DNA of 39,720 nucleotides from Candidatus Kaiserbacteria bacterium RIFCSPHIGHO2_02_FULL_55_25 (GTDB taxonomy: Bacteria; Patescibacteriota; Minisyncoccia; Phycocordibacterales; UBA2100), in assembly GCA_001781335.1 (NCBI GenBank), contig MFLL01000027.1, forward strand, positions 1-39,720. Reading direction: 5' to 3'. How positions within the stretch are numbered: position 1 is the stretch's first letter; every line of letters begins with the position of its first letter. Of the stretch, positions 30,189-37,435 are shown piece by piece. A program made the translations under genes and the position numbers. The notes under the pieces are model-generated. The model did not search any database, was not told the DNA's origin, and saw nothing but the letters and a program-made list of their open reading frames with translations.

Positions 30189-31295
30189 TTATTCCTCGCT
30201 GACGCCAGTGCTCTTTGCGGTCATGCCGCCTTCGGCGAGACTCTTTTTGATATCTTTGAATAGCTGGTTCAGGACGGGCTTGTTTTCCTTGAGGAACGTG
30301 CGCGCGGCGTCGTAGCCGCGGCCGAGCTTGGTCTCGCCGATGGCGTAGGAGCCGGCCGACGATTTCTGTACGAAGCCGAGCTTCTCGCCAAGCGCGAGCG
30401 CCTCGCCCTCCTTTGAAATGCCCTCGCCGTAGAGCATGTCGAATTCCGTCTGGCGGAACGGTGCGGCGATTTTGTTTTTCACGATTTTCACGCGGTGCCG
30501 GCCGCCCATGACCTCGTCGCCCTTCTTGATTTGCGCGATGCGGCGTATGTCAATGCGCACCGATGTATAGAACTTGAGTGCCTTACCGCCCGGAGTCGTC
30601 TCGGGGTTACCGAACATGACACCGATTTGCATGCGGATTTGGTTGATGAAAATGACGATGGTTTTCGTCTTGCTTACGATGGCGGTGAGTTTGCGAAGTG
30701 CTTGCGACATGAGGCGCGCCTGTTTGCCGACGTGCTGTGCGCCCATGTCGCCCTCGATTTCGTCTTTTGGGGTGAGTGCGGCGACCGAGTCGATGACGAT
30801 GACGTCGATTTTGCCGCTGCGCACCAACGACTCGACTATCTCAAGCGCCTGCTCGCCGGTATCCGGCTGGGAGACAAGAAGATGCTCGATTTGTACGCCG
30901 AGTTTCTTTGCGTACTCCGGGTCGAGAGCGTGCTCTGCGTCTATGTACGCGCAGATACCGCCTTTTTTCTGTGCTTCGGCTACTACTTGGAGCGAGATTG
31001 TCGTTTTGCCGGATGATTCGGGGCCGAATATTTCGATGATGCGTCCGCGGGGTAATCCGCCGATGCCGAGTGCCCAGTCTACACCGATGGAGCCGGTAGA
31101 AATGGCATTCACGTCTACTTTCGGCTGGGCGCCGAGCATCATGATGCTGTCGTCGCCGAATTTCGTCTTGATGTCGGAGAGCGCACGCTCAATGTCTTTG
31201 TCGGGCTTGCCTGCCGACTTGTCCGCCGCGTCGGAGGCTGAACGGGTGCCGATGGTTTTCGGCGGTGCTTTTTCCTTTTTTCCAAATTTGACCAT
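30189..31295 (-). CDS. recA: Recombinase RecA
   Basis: A 368-residue protein of normal length. It has the Walker [45 protein letters not shown] and the L2 loop [22 protein letters not shown], all intact. RecA forms filaments on single-stranded DNA for recombination and the SOS response. The start at 31295 follows a AACTA-word leader on the minus strand. It is followed by efp. Nothing odd was noted. Confidence 0.98.
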   Translation of the reverse strand: MVKFGKKEKAPPKTIGTRSASDAADKSAGKPDKDIERALSDIKTKFGDDSIMMLGAQPKVDVNAISTGSIGVDWALGIGGLPRGRIIEIFGPESSGKTTISLQVVAEAQKKGGICAYIDAEHALDPEYAKKLGVQIEHLLVSQPDTGEQALEIVESLVRSGKIDVIVIDSVAALTPKDEIEGDMGAQHVGKQARLMSQALRKLTAIVSKTKTIVIFINQIRMQIGVMFGNPETTPGGKALKFYTSVRIDIRRIAQIKKGDEVMGGRHRVKIVKNKIAAPFRQTEFDMLYGEGISKEGEALALGEKLGFVQKSSAGSYAIGETKLGRGYDAARTFLKENKPVLNQLFKDIKKSLAEGGMTAKSTGVSEE

Positions 31296-31340
31296 AGGAA
31301 TAGTTTTTAGTTAATAGTTCGTAGTTGATAGTACATATAC
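31296..31340 (-). repeat. AACTA-word leader of recA
   Basis: On the minus strand: CTATCAACTACGAACTATTAA and CTAAAAACTATTCCT up to the ATG. Same word family as secE and nusG. Confidence 0.65.
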
Positions 31341-31364
31341 AACTCGCAGTATATCGAAGTACGT

Positions 31365-31790
31365 TTATTGTGCTACGGCAGGTGTGGACGACGAAGTGGT
31401 CGTCTGCGGTGAGCTTGCTTGCCCTGAGCTCGTCGAAGGGGTCGAAGGGGGAGTGTAGACAATTTGTATCACCTGACTCCGGCGACGGCCATATTTATCG
31501 GTGGCGTCGAGGATAATGCGGTTTAATCCGGGGGAGAGGAGGTACGGCTCGTTGAATACGCCGCCCTCAGTCACGCTGATTTGTTTACCGTTCATGGAGA
31601 GTGAGGAAATACGGTCGGCCGTGCCTTTGATTTCGATGAACGGGTCGTGCACTTCCGTCGTTTCGGAGTTGACGACTATGCGCGGGCCGTAGAGAAGTCC
31701 GCGCGCTTCGAAATATGCGTAGCCCAGCACGAGCAAGAAAAAGACGACGATGACTATCGTGGTTATTCGGCTGTCTCGGTAGGGAAGCAT
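31365..31790 (-). CDS. Membrane-anchored single beta-domain protein near recA
   Basis: A 141-residue protein. One N-terminal helix, IVIVVFFLLVLGYAYF (residues 12-27), anchors an Ig-like or bacterial big-like domain: GPRIVVNSETTEVHDPFIEIKG, then FNEPYLLSPGLNRIILDATD, which is the pattern of GlmS- or glucodextranase-type repeats. The tail is Ser, Thr, Pro and Gln-rich and includes PSTPSTSSGQA, encoded by the palindromic element also present in ileS (31421-31450). It stands upstream of recA on the same strand. Function unknown; conserved-looking. A TATACT stands ten bases before the ATG. Confidence 0.7.
   Translation of the reverse strand: MLPYRDSRITTIVIVVFFLLVLGYAYFEARGLLYGPRIVVNSETTEVHDPFIEIKGTADRISSLSMNGKQISVTEGGVFNEPYLLSPGLNRIILDATDKYGRRRSQVIQIVYTPPSTPSTSSGQASSPQTTTSSSTPAVAQ
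31421..31450 (-). repeat. TTCGACRAGCTC element in the recA-linked gene
   Basis: On the minus strand: CCCCTTCGA followed by CCCCTTCGACGAGCTCAGGGC. Part of the left arm is doubled (PSTPSTSSGQA). Confidence 0.65.
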
Positions 31791-31848
31791 TGTGCTTGGT
31801 AGTATAACGTGCTGGGAAGTGACCTGTCTTGATCAAACCAAAACACCA

Positions 31849-32004
31849 ATGGACGTTGCATTGGTTGGTATTTCCAATGTCGCTCTGACTATGGGTATTG
31901 CACGACCATACAGACAGTATATTATTCGTACATATCTCGTCAATCTTCGCATCAATCCTCAGCAAACGACAGTAGAGGTCGTGACTCAAGTAGGACGATT
32001 ATAA
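31849..32004 (+). CDS. Possible small protein before the ATP-grasp gene
   Basis: A possible 51-residue frame, MDVALVGISNVALTMG onward, ending QTTVEVVTQVGRL, five bases before the ATP-grasp start. No ribosome site. It may be a short precursor or an upstream remnant, or it may not be coding. The frame also continues to 31792 in the same phase. Confidence 0.3.
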   Translation: MDVALVGISNVALTMGIARPYRQYIIRTYLVNLRINPQQTTVEVVTQVGRL

Positions 32005-32009
32005 GGTCG

Positions 32010-33380
32010 ATGAGACTGGCACTGCGCGATAGCCAGGATGTATACAACCTGCTCAACCATGCAACTATCTGGCACCGCCTCGGGGTTGCCGAGGAGGTTG
32101 GCCATTCTGCATTGTATTTGCCCTATTGCTCCGTGTTGCGTCAAAAGCCAGAAGTTGGGGCGGACCGAGTGCAAGCATTGATCGAAGAATTCGCCATGCT
32201 CTATGGCATGAGCGGTATTAGCCGTTCAATCATGCCGGGTAATGGGCAAGACCACTTCGAGATTATCGAAACAATACGCAAATTGAATCCGATATATCAG
32301 CATCTTTTATTTGAGGGGTATGAGATTGCTTCAGAACAAGAGAACGCGTCGGTTCACCGCGATCTCGCGCGTCGGGCACGTGAACGCGGCTACATGGTCA
32401 CTATTTCCTCGGGAAGTACTGTTGATAGATGGAATGCAAAACCATACTTTCGCGACCGCGTAGTCAAAGCGCTCGGCCATGGTGCCGTGCCACCGGGAGT
32501 ACACTTGGACTCGCCACAGCACTCCGAGGAAATTATCCAGGCAATCCAAAACTTATTTAAGACCGATGCGGAGCGTGTGGTGGTTAAGATTAGCGGAAGC
32601 GGTGGCAAGGGCAACACGATTCTCACTCGCGGAGAGGACGTTCAATCGGCGAGTAAAGAAATTTACTCTCGCCTGTTAGCGAAAAACGAGAAATGGGTTG
32701 CGGTTGAAGCGTGGATTCCCTGGCAAACCACAGGCTGTTGCTCGTTCTTCCTCGCCGACAACCACGCGCCAATCCCGATGACGCTGGTTGAGCAGGTACT
32801 TTCGCCGATATCGGCAGGATTCATAGGCTCAAAGTCGCTTGTTAACATTACAAGTGCCGATCAGCAGGCAATAAATGATCTCACGGCCCGTATCGTGAAT
32901 ATGGCACTCGTCGAAGGTATACGGGGTTTTTGCGGTGTGGACTTCATCATCTCGCTACCTGGACGAACCAAAAACGAGCTGTTACTTCCTTCGGGTCTCG
33001 CTTTACGCTACATCGAAGCTACTCCACGTATAGGTGCGCACAACCAGGAAATGAAGGCGCTCTCCATGATTGCTACACGTGAGGGTGCTGCTGTTGATGA
33101 CTTTGTGCATGTGCGCGTGTGCAATAATCCAATCCCCGGCACGACATCGCGTGGGGATTTGTACTCTTGGTTCGCTCAGGCACTTCGTGACCTTGCAGAG
33201 CCTCTTACTGAACAGTTCATTGATTATGACACCGTGCACTTCCTGCTCGATTGTAACTTTGGGCAAGATTTGCGGACGCGCTACGACGCCATCATGTTCG
33301 TGTGTCGCCGCGGTCGCGCTGAGGTGAAGTTGCGCGCCGCATTTAGTCACCTACAGTCACTCGGAGTGTTGCAGACTTGA
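32010..33380 (+). CDS. ATP-grasp superfamily enzyme, unknown substrate
   Basis: A 456-residue protein. Residues 100-190 look like a pre-ATP-grasp region, then RVVVKISGSGGKGNTIL (189-205) is the nucleotide-binding loop. EAWIPWQTTGCCSFFLAD follows, and the metal-binding end is GFCGVDFIISLPGRTK with YIEATPRIGAHN (about 305-345), where E336 and N345 are likely metal ligands. The order and spacing fit ATP-grasp ligases that join a carboxylate to an amine or thiol, as in peptide, amino-acid or cofactor synthesis. I do not recognise the subfamily. A small open frame lies just ahead. The gene converges on ftsK with 27 bases between, and its composition differs from that of ftsK. Confidence 0.7.
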   Translation: MRLALRDSQDVYNLLNHATIWHRLGVAEEVGHSALYLPYCSVLRQKPEVGADRVQALIEEFAMLYGMSGISRSIMPGNGQDHFEIIETIRKLNPIYQHLLFEGYEIASEQENASVHRDLARRARERGYMVTISSGSTVDRWNAKPYFRDRVVKALGHGAVPPGVHLDSPQHSEEIIQAIQNLFKTDAERVVVKISGSGGKGNTILTRGEDVQSASKEIYSRLLAKNEKWVAVEAWIPWQTTGCCSFFLADNHAPIPMTLVEQVLSPISAGFIGSKSLVNITSADQQAINDLTARIVNMALVEGIRGFCGVDFIISLPGRTKNELLLPSGLALRYIEATPRIGAHNQEMKALSMIATREGAAVDDFVHVRVCNNPIPGTTSRGDLYSWFAQALRDLAEPLTEQFIDYDTVHFLLDCNFGQDLRTRYDAIMFVCRRGRAEVKLRAAFSHLQSLGVLQT

Positions 33381-33407
33381 GAAATTTACTGCTTTAAGTT
33401 CGTGAGA

Positions 33408-35648
33408 TTATCGTCGAGCGTTATCTTCCTCACTTTCTGCACCTGTCTCATCTTCTGGCTCTTGCGCCAGCTCGTCGGCGTTGCCCTCACCGATAATGTC
33501 GCGCGGCTTCGCTCCGTCCGCGGGCCCGACGACGCCGCGGTCTTCGAGCATGTCGATGAGCTTTGCGGCGCGCGCATAGCCGACACCGAGCTTGCGCTGG
33601 AGGTACGATGTTGATGCCTTGCCGGCTTCTATCACGGTCTTTTTTGCCTCCGGATACAACTCGTCATCATCGTCACCCTCGCTTTCCATTGAGGCGAAGA
33701 TTGCGTCCGTACCACCGTTCTGTTTTGAATTGTCGGTGAAATCTATTTCCATGGGGAGCGTGCCTTCGTTCTGTTTTGCAATCCAAGCGACCACGCGTTT
33801 CACCTCGGTCTCGGTGATAAACGGCGCTTGGATACGGCGCGGCTTGCTCATCTCGCCCGAGAGGAAGAGCATATCGCCCGCGCCAAGCAACTTCTCCGCT
33901 CCGCCGGTGTCGAGAATGGTACGCGAATCTATTTGTGAGGCGACCTGCAAGGCGACGCGGGCGGGAATGTTGGCTTTGATAAGGCCGGTGATGACCTTCA
34001 CCGACGGCCGTTGCGTAGAGAGAATGAGGTGAATACCGATGGCGCGGCTCATCTGCGCAAGGCGCACAATCCCGCTCTCGAGCTCTCGCGGGTAGGCACT
34101 CATGATGTCGGCGAGCTCGTCAATAATGAGAACGATGTATGGCATCGCTTCCGGCAACGGCTCTTCCGAGCCCGCGGCGGCCTTTTCGAGCGCGGGCGCG
34201 AGCACGTTTGTGTGGTACGAGGCGATGTCGCGCACACGCTCGGCTTCCAGGATGTTGTACCGGCGTTCCATTTCTTTCGCGAGCCACTTGAGCGCCAGTA
34301 TCGCTTTCTTCGGGTCGGTGATGACGGGGGTGAGCAGGTGGGGGATTGAATTGTACGCGGTCAGTTCGACGCGCTTCGGGTCCACCATGATAAATCGCAG
34401 CCGTTCCGGTCCGCAGCGGTAAAGGAGGCTGACGACGAAGTCGTGGATGGCCACCGACTTTCCGGCGCCGGTCGTACCGGCGACGAGAAGGTGCGGCATG
34501 CGCGCCAGGTCGGCGAAGTGCGCCTGACCGGTGATGGAGCGACCGAGCGCGACGAGTAGCGCCTTGTCGGAGCCGACGAACTGCTCGTCGGAGACAATGG
34601 GCGCCATGCCGAGCGTGGTTCGCGCAATGTTCGGCACTTCGATACCGACAAGCGACTTACCTGGAATCGGCGCTTCGATGCGCACCGGAGAGGCGGCAAG
34701 CGCAAGCTCGAGATTGCTCTGCAACGCCACGATTTTTGAAAGGCGCACACCTTCGGCCGGCTTCATCGCATAACGTGTCACGGTGGGGCCGATCGACGCC
34801 TCGTCCATCTCCACGGAGATGCCGAAATTTTGGAGCGTGCGCTTGATGATGTTCATGTTCGCTTTCACGTCGCCGACCTCCGGCTTGCCTTTGTTTTTCT
34901 GCAGGAGCGAAGCCGGCGGGGGAGTGTATGCGTTGCCGGTTGCGGCGATGATGGGGAAGCCGTCGGGCGGGGCCTCGATGCGCCTTTCAAATGTCGTCAC
35001 TGCGGGTCCGTCTTTTTTCTCACTCGCCTCGGGTTCATCGTCGCTCTCTTCGGGCTCCGGCTCGGGCTCGTCAGGAAGTCCCGTTACCGGTACGTCATCA
35101 AGAGGAATCTCCTCCGGCTCGCCGCTCGAGACAAACCATTCACGGATAGCGGCAAAAAGCGCACCGAGGTGAATATTGAACGCGATGACGAGCGCGGCAA
35201 TGATGAACGCGATGAGGAAGATGACCGTGGCGGTCGTATCGACTGCCGCGACGATAGACTGCGACACGCCTTGTCCGAGGACACCGCCATGGCCGGGGAA
35301 AGCAAGGTTGACGAGACCGAGCGCGGAGAGCAGGAACACGAACATGCTTGCGAGTTGCACCCAGCCGAACTGTCGCTCAAAAGAGCGAAAGATGAGAATG
35401 GCGAGGAGGATGAGCGAAAGGGGGAGTAGGAGGTAGCCGACCCCCAAGAGCCATGTGAACCATTCATAGAGAAGCCCCCCGACTTTTCCGCCCCCTCCCG
35501 CCTCGGCAAGGATGAGGAAACCGGCCAGGGCGACAAAGAATATCGCGATTACGCCCCGCAGTGCCTCGCTGCTCACCTTTGGCTCTGATACATCGGCCTC
35601 CTCCGCATCTTTTCGCTTGCCGTTTTTGCGTTCCCGCTTTGATTTCAT
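33408..35648 (-). CDS. ftsK: DNA translocase FtsK/SpoIIIE
   Basis: A 746-residue protein. Four membrane helices occupy residues about 25-160, then an acidic linker (EPEPEPEESDDEPE). The motor has LVAGTTGAGKSVAI (Walker A), VDPKRVELTAYN, IVLIIDELADIM (Walker B) and ILSTQRPSVKVITGLIKANIPAR (written as a fragment, ILSTQRPSVKVITG). A winged gamma domain with YLQRKLGVGYARAAKLIDML ends the fold. FtsK moves chromosomal DNA at the division septum. The frame continues to 35744, but MKSKRERKNGK at 35648 has TATGAT six bases before it and is preferred. It lies divergent from the 35915 gene and its promoter carries a CGGACAT motif. Confidence 0.95.
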   Translation of the reverse strand: MKSKRERKNGKRKDAEEADVSEPKVSSEALRGVIAIFFVALAGFLILAEAGGGGKVGGLLYEWFTWLLGVGYLLLPLSLILLAILIFRSFERQFGWVQLASMFVFLLSALGLVNLAFPGHGGVLGQGVSQSIVAAVDTTATVIFLIAFIIAALVIAFNIHLGALFAAIREWFVSSGEPEEIPLDDVPVTGLPDEPEPEPEESDDEPEASEKKDGPAVTTFERRIEAPPDGFPIIAATGNAYTPPPASLLQKNKGKPEVGDVKANMNIIKRTLQNFGISVEMDEASIGPTVTRYAMKPAEGVRLSKIVALQSNLELALAASPVRIEAPIPGKSLVGIEVPNIARTTLGMAPIVSDEQFVGSDKALLVALGRSITGQAHFADLARMPHLLVAGTTGAGKSVAIHDFVVSLLYRCGPERLRFIMVDPKRVELTAYNSIPHLLTPVITDPKKAILALKWLAKEMERRYNILEAERVRDIASYHTNVLAPALEKAAAGSEEPLPEAMPYIVLIIDELADIMSAYPRELESGIVRLAQMSRAIGIHLILSTQRPSVKVITGLIKANIPARVALQVASQIDSRTILDTGGAEKLLGAGDMLFLSGEMSKPRRIQAPFITETEVKRVVAWIAKQNEGTLPMEIDFTDNSKQNGGTDAIFASMESEGDDDDELYPEAKKTVIEAGKASTSYLQRKLGVGYARAAKLIDMLEDRGVVGPADGAKPRDIIGEGNADELAQEPEDETGAESEEDNARR

Positions 35649-35654
35649 GCGGAC

Positions 35655-35660
35655 ATCATA
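35655..35660 (-). promoter_or_regulatory. Extended -10 of ftsK, leaderless type
   Basis: TGG followed by TATGAT on the minus strand, six bases from the ATG at 35648. It sets the start of ftsK. Confidence 0.6.
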
Positions 35661-35823
35661 CCACGCGTTGTTTCGGATTTTTTCCGGTAATTTGCGATTT
35701 TCTTCTATGTTTAGAGCGCCAAGAAAGGAATCTCGACAGGTCATCCGGAATGCATAACAAGTCTCGAAGTGTTGGTAGGGCGAATAACCATGCCGGCAGT
35801 TGTATGTCGCACAATCACGATAT

Positions 35824-35898
35824 CGGACACGCTTGTATTGTGAAATATTCCTCTATATAATCCACATACCTGCGTCCTTACGGACATTTCACGGACAT
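35824..35898 (+). promoter_or_regulatory. CGGACAY motifs upstream of the 35915 gene
   Basis: CGGACAC at 35824-35830, CGGACAT at 35881-35887 and at 35892-35898. The last two are 11 bases apart. CGGACAT also stands at 35650-35656 (ftsK promoter). Such clustering would fit a binding site for the HTH protein encoded next. Confidence 0.35.
35833..35861 (+). promoter_or_regulatory. Promoter of the 35915 gene
   Basis: TTGTAT (35833-35838), a 17-base spacer and TATAAT (35856-35861). Confidence 0.65.
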
Positions 35899-35914
35899 CT
35901 CGCAGGAGACCACA

Positions 35915-36700
35915 ATGGACGACACAAAGGACATCCAAAAGAACAACTCTCTATCGGTTTTTCTTGATGGCCAGACAAGAACGAACCCGTTTGGTCTCAA
36001 TCGCGCGGCTGAACGGGCATACCGTCGTGCAGAGCGCATCTGTGCGGCCGCCTACCTGCTCACGAGCCATATACCGGGCACAGAGAACATAAGAGGCGAA
36101 GTCCGGGTCTCCGGCACAGGTCTCCTCTCCGACGCGCTGGCGCTGCGTGACGACATGCGCTCGCTCCAGTCAAAAAGAGTGCTGAACCTCCAATTGCGGG
36201 TGCGTCACATGATTTCCCTTATCAGAGTCCTCTCTGCTGCCGGATTTATATCGGAGGCTAATGCGAACACCATGACCGAAGCGCTCGATGAGCTTGGGAA
36301 TTTCACGTCAGTATCGCAGAGGTCTGCGCTCTCGGAGAGTGTTTCTATATCGCGTGAGGATCTTATGGACATCGGTTCTGTACAGCGGAGTCAAAGTCCA
36401 AGAAGAGTCATAAAGGACACTCACGGTGCGTCCGATACGATAAAGGACAGTGTGCACATATCGGACAATGTCAAAGTGTCCAATACGAAGTCCAATTCAA
36501 ATGGGACAAGTGGCTCCCGTGTCCAAAACATCCTCGAGATATTGAGGGTGGGTGGTTCGCTCGGCATTAGAGACATTGCATCAAACTTGCCGGAATACAG
36601 CGAGAAGATGATACAACGCGAGCTTCTTGGTATGGTCGCACGTGGTCAAATCCGCAAAATAGGGCTCAAAAGATGGAGCAAATACTCCCTCGCACAGTAA
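35915..36700 (+). CDS. Protein with C-terminal winged-helix domain, unknown
   Basis: A 261-residue protein. The first 110 residues are helical (RAERICAAAYLLTSHIPG, LQLRVRHMISLIRVLSAAGF), then a Ser-, Asp- and Lys-rich linker (about 130-200), then ILEILRVGGSLGIRDIASNL and MIQRELLGMVARGQIRKIG, a winged-helix module (about 205-255). The linker contains repeated D-S/N-D-x-I/V-x-x-S segments. It could regulate its own promoter and ftsK, where CGGACAT motifs occur. The start has AGGAGA about nine bases before the ATG at 35915. Similar proteins seem frequent in Parcubacteria; the role is unknown. Confidence 0.65.
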   Translation: MDDTKDIQKNNSLSVFLDGQTRTNPFGLNRAAERAYRRAERICAAAYLLTSHIPGTENIRGEVRVSGTGLLSDALALRDDMRSLQSKRVLNLQLRVRHMISLIRVLSAAGFISEANANTMTEALDELGNFTSVSQRSALSESVSISREDLMDIGSVQRSQSPRRVIKDTHGASDTIKDSVHISDNVKVSNTKSNSNGTSGSRVQNILEILRVGGSLGIRDIASNLPEYSEKMIQRELLGMVARGQIRKIGLKRWSKYSLAQ

Positions 36701-37435
36701 ATCCTGCTATTTTTAGCCATAGGCCTTCATCGTCCCTACACGGGAAGTTTCTGTGTTCCGGAAATACCGGAAATATATGGCTTTGTGGAACGTCATAGTG
36801 GATGCCCCCTCTCTCATTGACTCCCCGTTGGGGCTGGAGTATTCTGCGGCGGTAACTCGTGAAGCGGAATATGCCCAATAAATGGGCGTTTTTCATCACA
36901 AGTTATCCACAAAACAGGGGTGGGCAAATACAACCGCTCTTTGCCTCCTAGTATATAATTGCGCTGATGTGCCAATGTGGTGCATTGCGCAGGGAGGTGG
37001 CGGAAGTCGCCCTCTGTGCGGTTCTTTGACATTTGGATAAGGAAACAATATTCAGGGTGTCGCACACCCGCGTTCATGATGAACATGAACACCCGCTCCC
37101 TTTCTCAGGGAGGCGGTTCTGTACGTCTGCTAATCCCGACACGTCCGCATGTCCGCACGAATTATTCCCTATTGCTGCTAATCCCTCGCTCCGCACTACA
37201 ATTATTAGAAGGAGTAGGGGCTAGCATAATTATCACGGCTAGCGAGGATCCGAAATGAAAGCTTGCTTTCATTTCGTCCGAGCGAAGACGGGATATGAGA
37301 CGCGGCAAACCGCGTCGATTATTAGTTGTCTTTCACTTCGGTGGAGGACACACAACAGTACGCGCTCCTCGTCGAAAGGGTGCGCGTGCGACTCGTTCGC
37401 TTTTTAGAGCGGACGGGAAAGGTCAAAAACAAACT
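36701..37435 (+). promoter_or_regulatory. Long non-coding leader region of the surface protein
   Basis: 735 bases without a convincing gene. It holds a TTGACT-17-TATTCT promoter (36817-36845), a hairpin GCCCA-ATAAA-TGGGC and T run (36873-36893), a DnaA-box-like TTATCCACA (36903-36911), a TATAAT (36954-36959), and a TTGACA-17-TATTCA promoter (37026-37054). From about 37055 a chain of hairpins runs to the ATG (separate entries and findings). A 50-codon frame, 37255-37407, is probably not coding. Confidence 0.6.
37251..37276 (+). promoter_or_regulatory. Near-perfect palindrome in the surface-protein leader
   Basis: CGAAATGAAAGC, TT, GCTTTCATTTCG: 12 paired bases with only a two-base centre (37251-37276). 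A further hairpin, GACGCGG-CAAA-CCGCGTC, lies at 37299-37316, and a nine-pair stem with a TTCG loop at 37328-37349. Confidence 0.75.

Noticed and set aside
36903-36911. Origin of replication
   Set aside because: A single DnaA box with no dnaA or dnaN in the window is not enough.
37255-37407. 50-codon frame in the surface-protein leader
   Set aside because: No ribosome site; it starts within the palindrome and its Ser-, Arg- and Cys-rich content looks random. It may still be a leader peptide.
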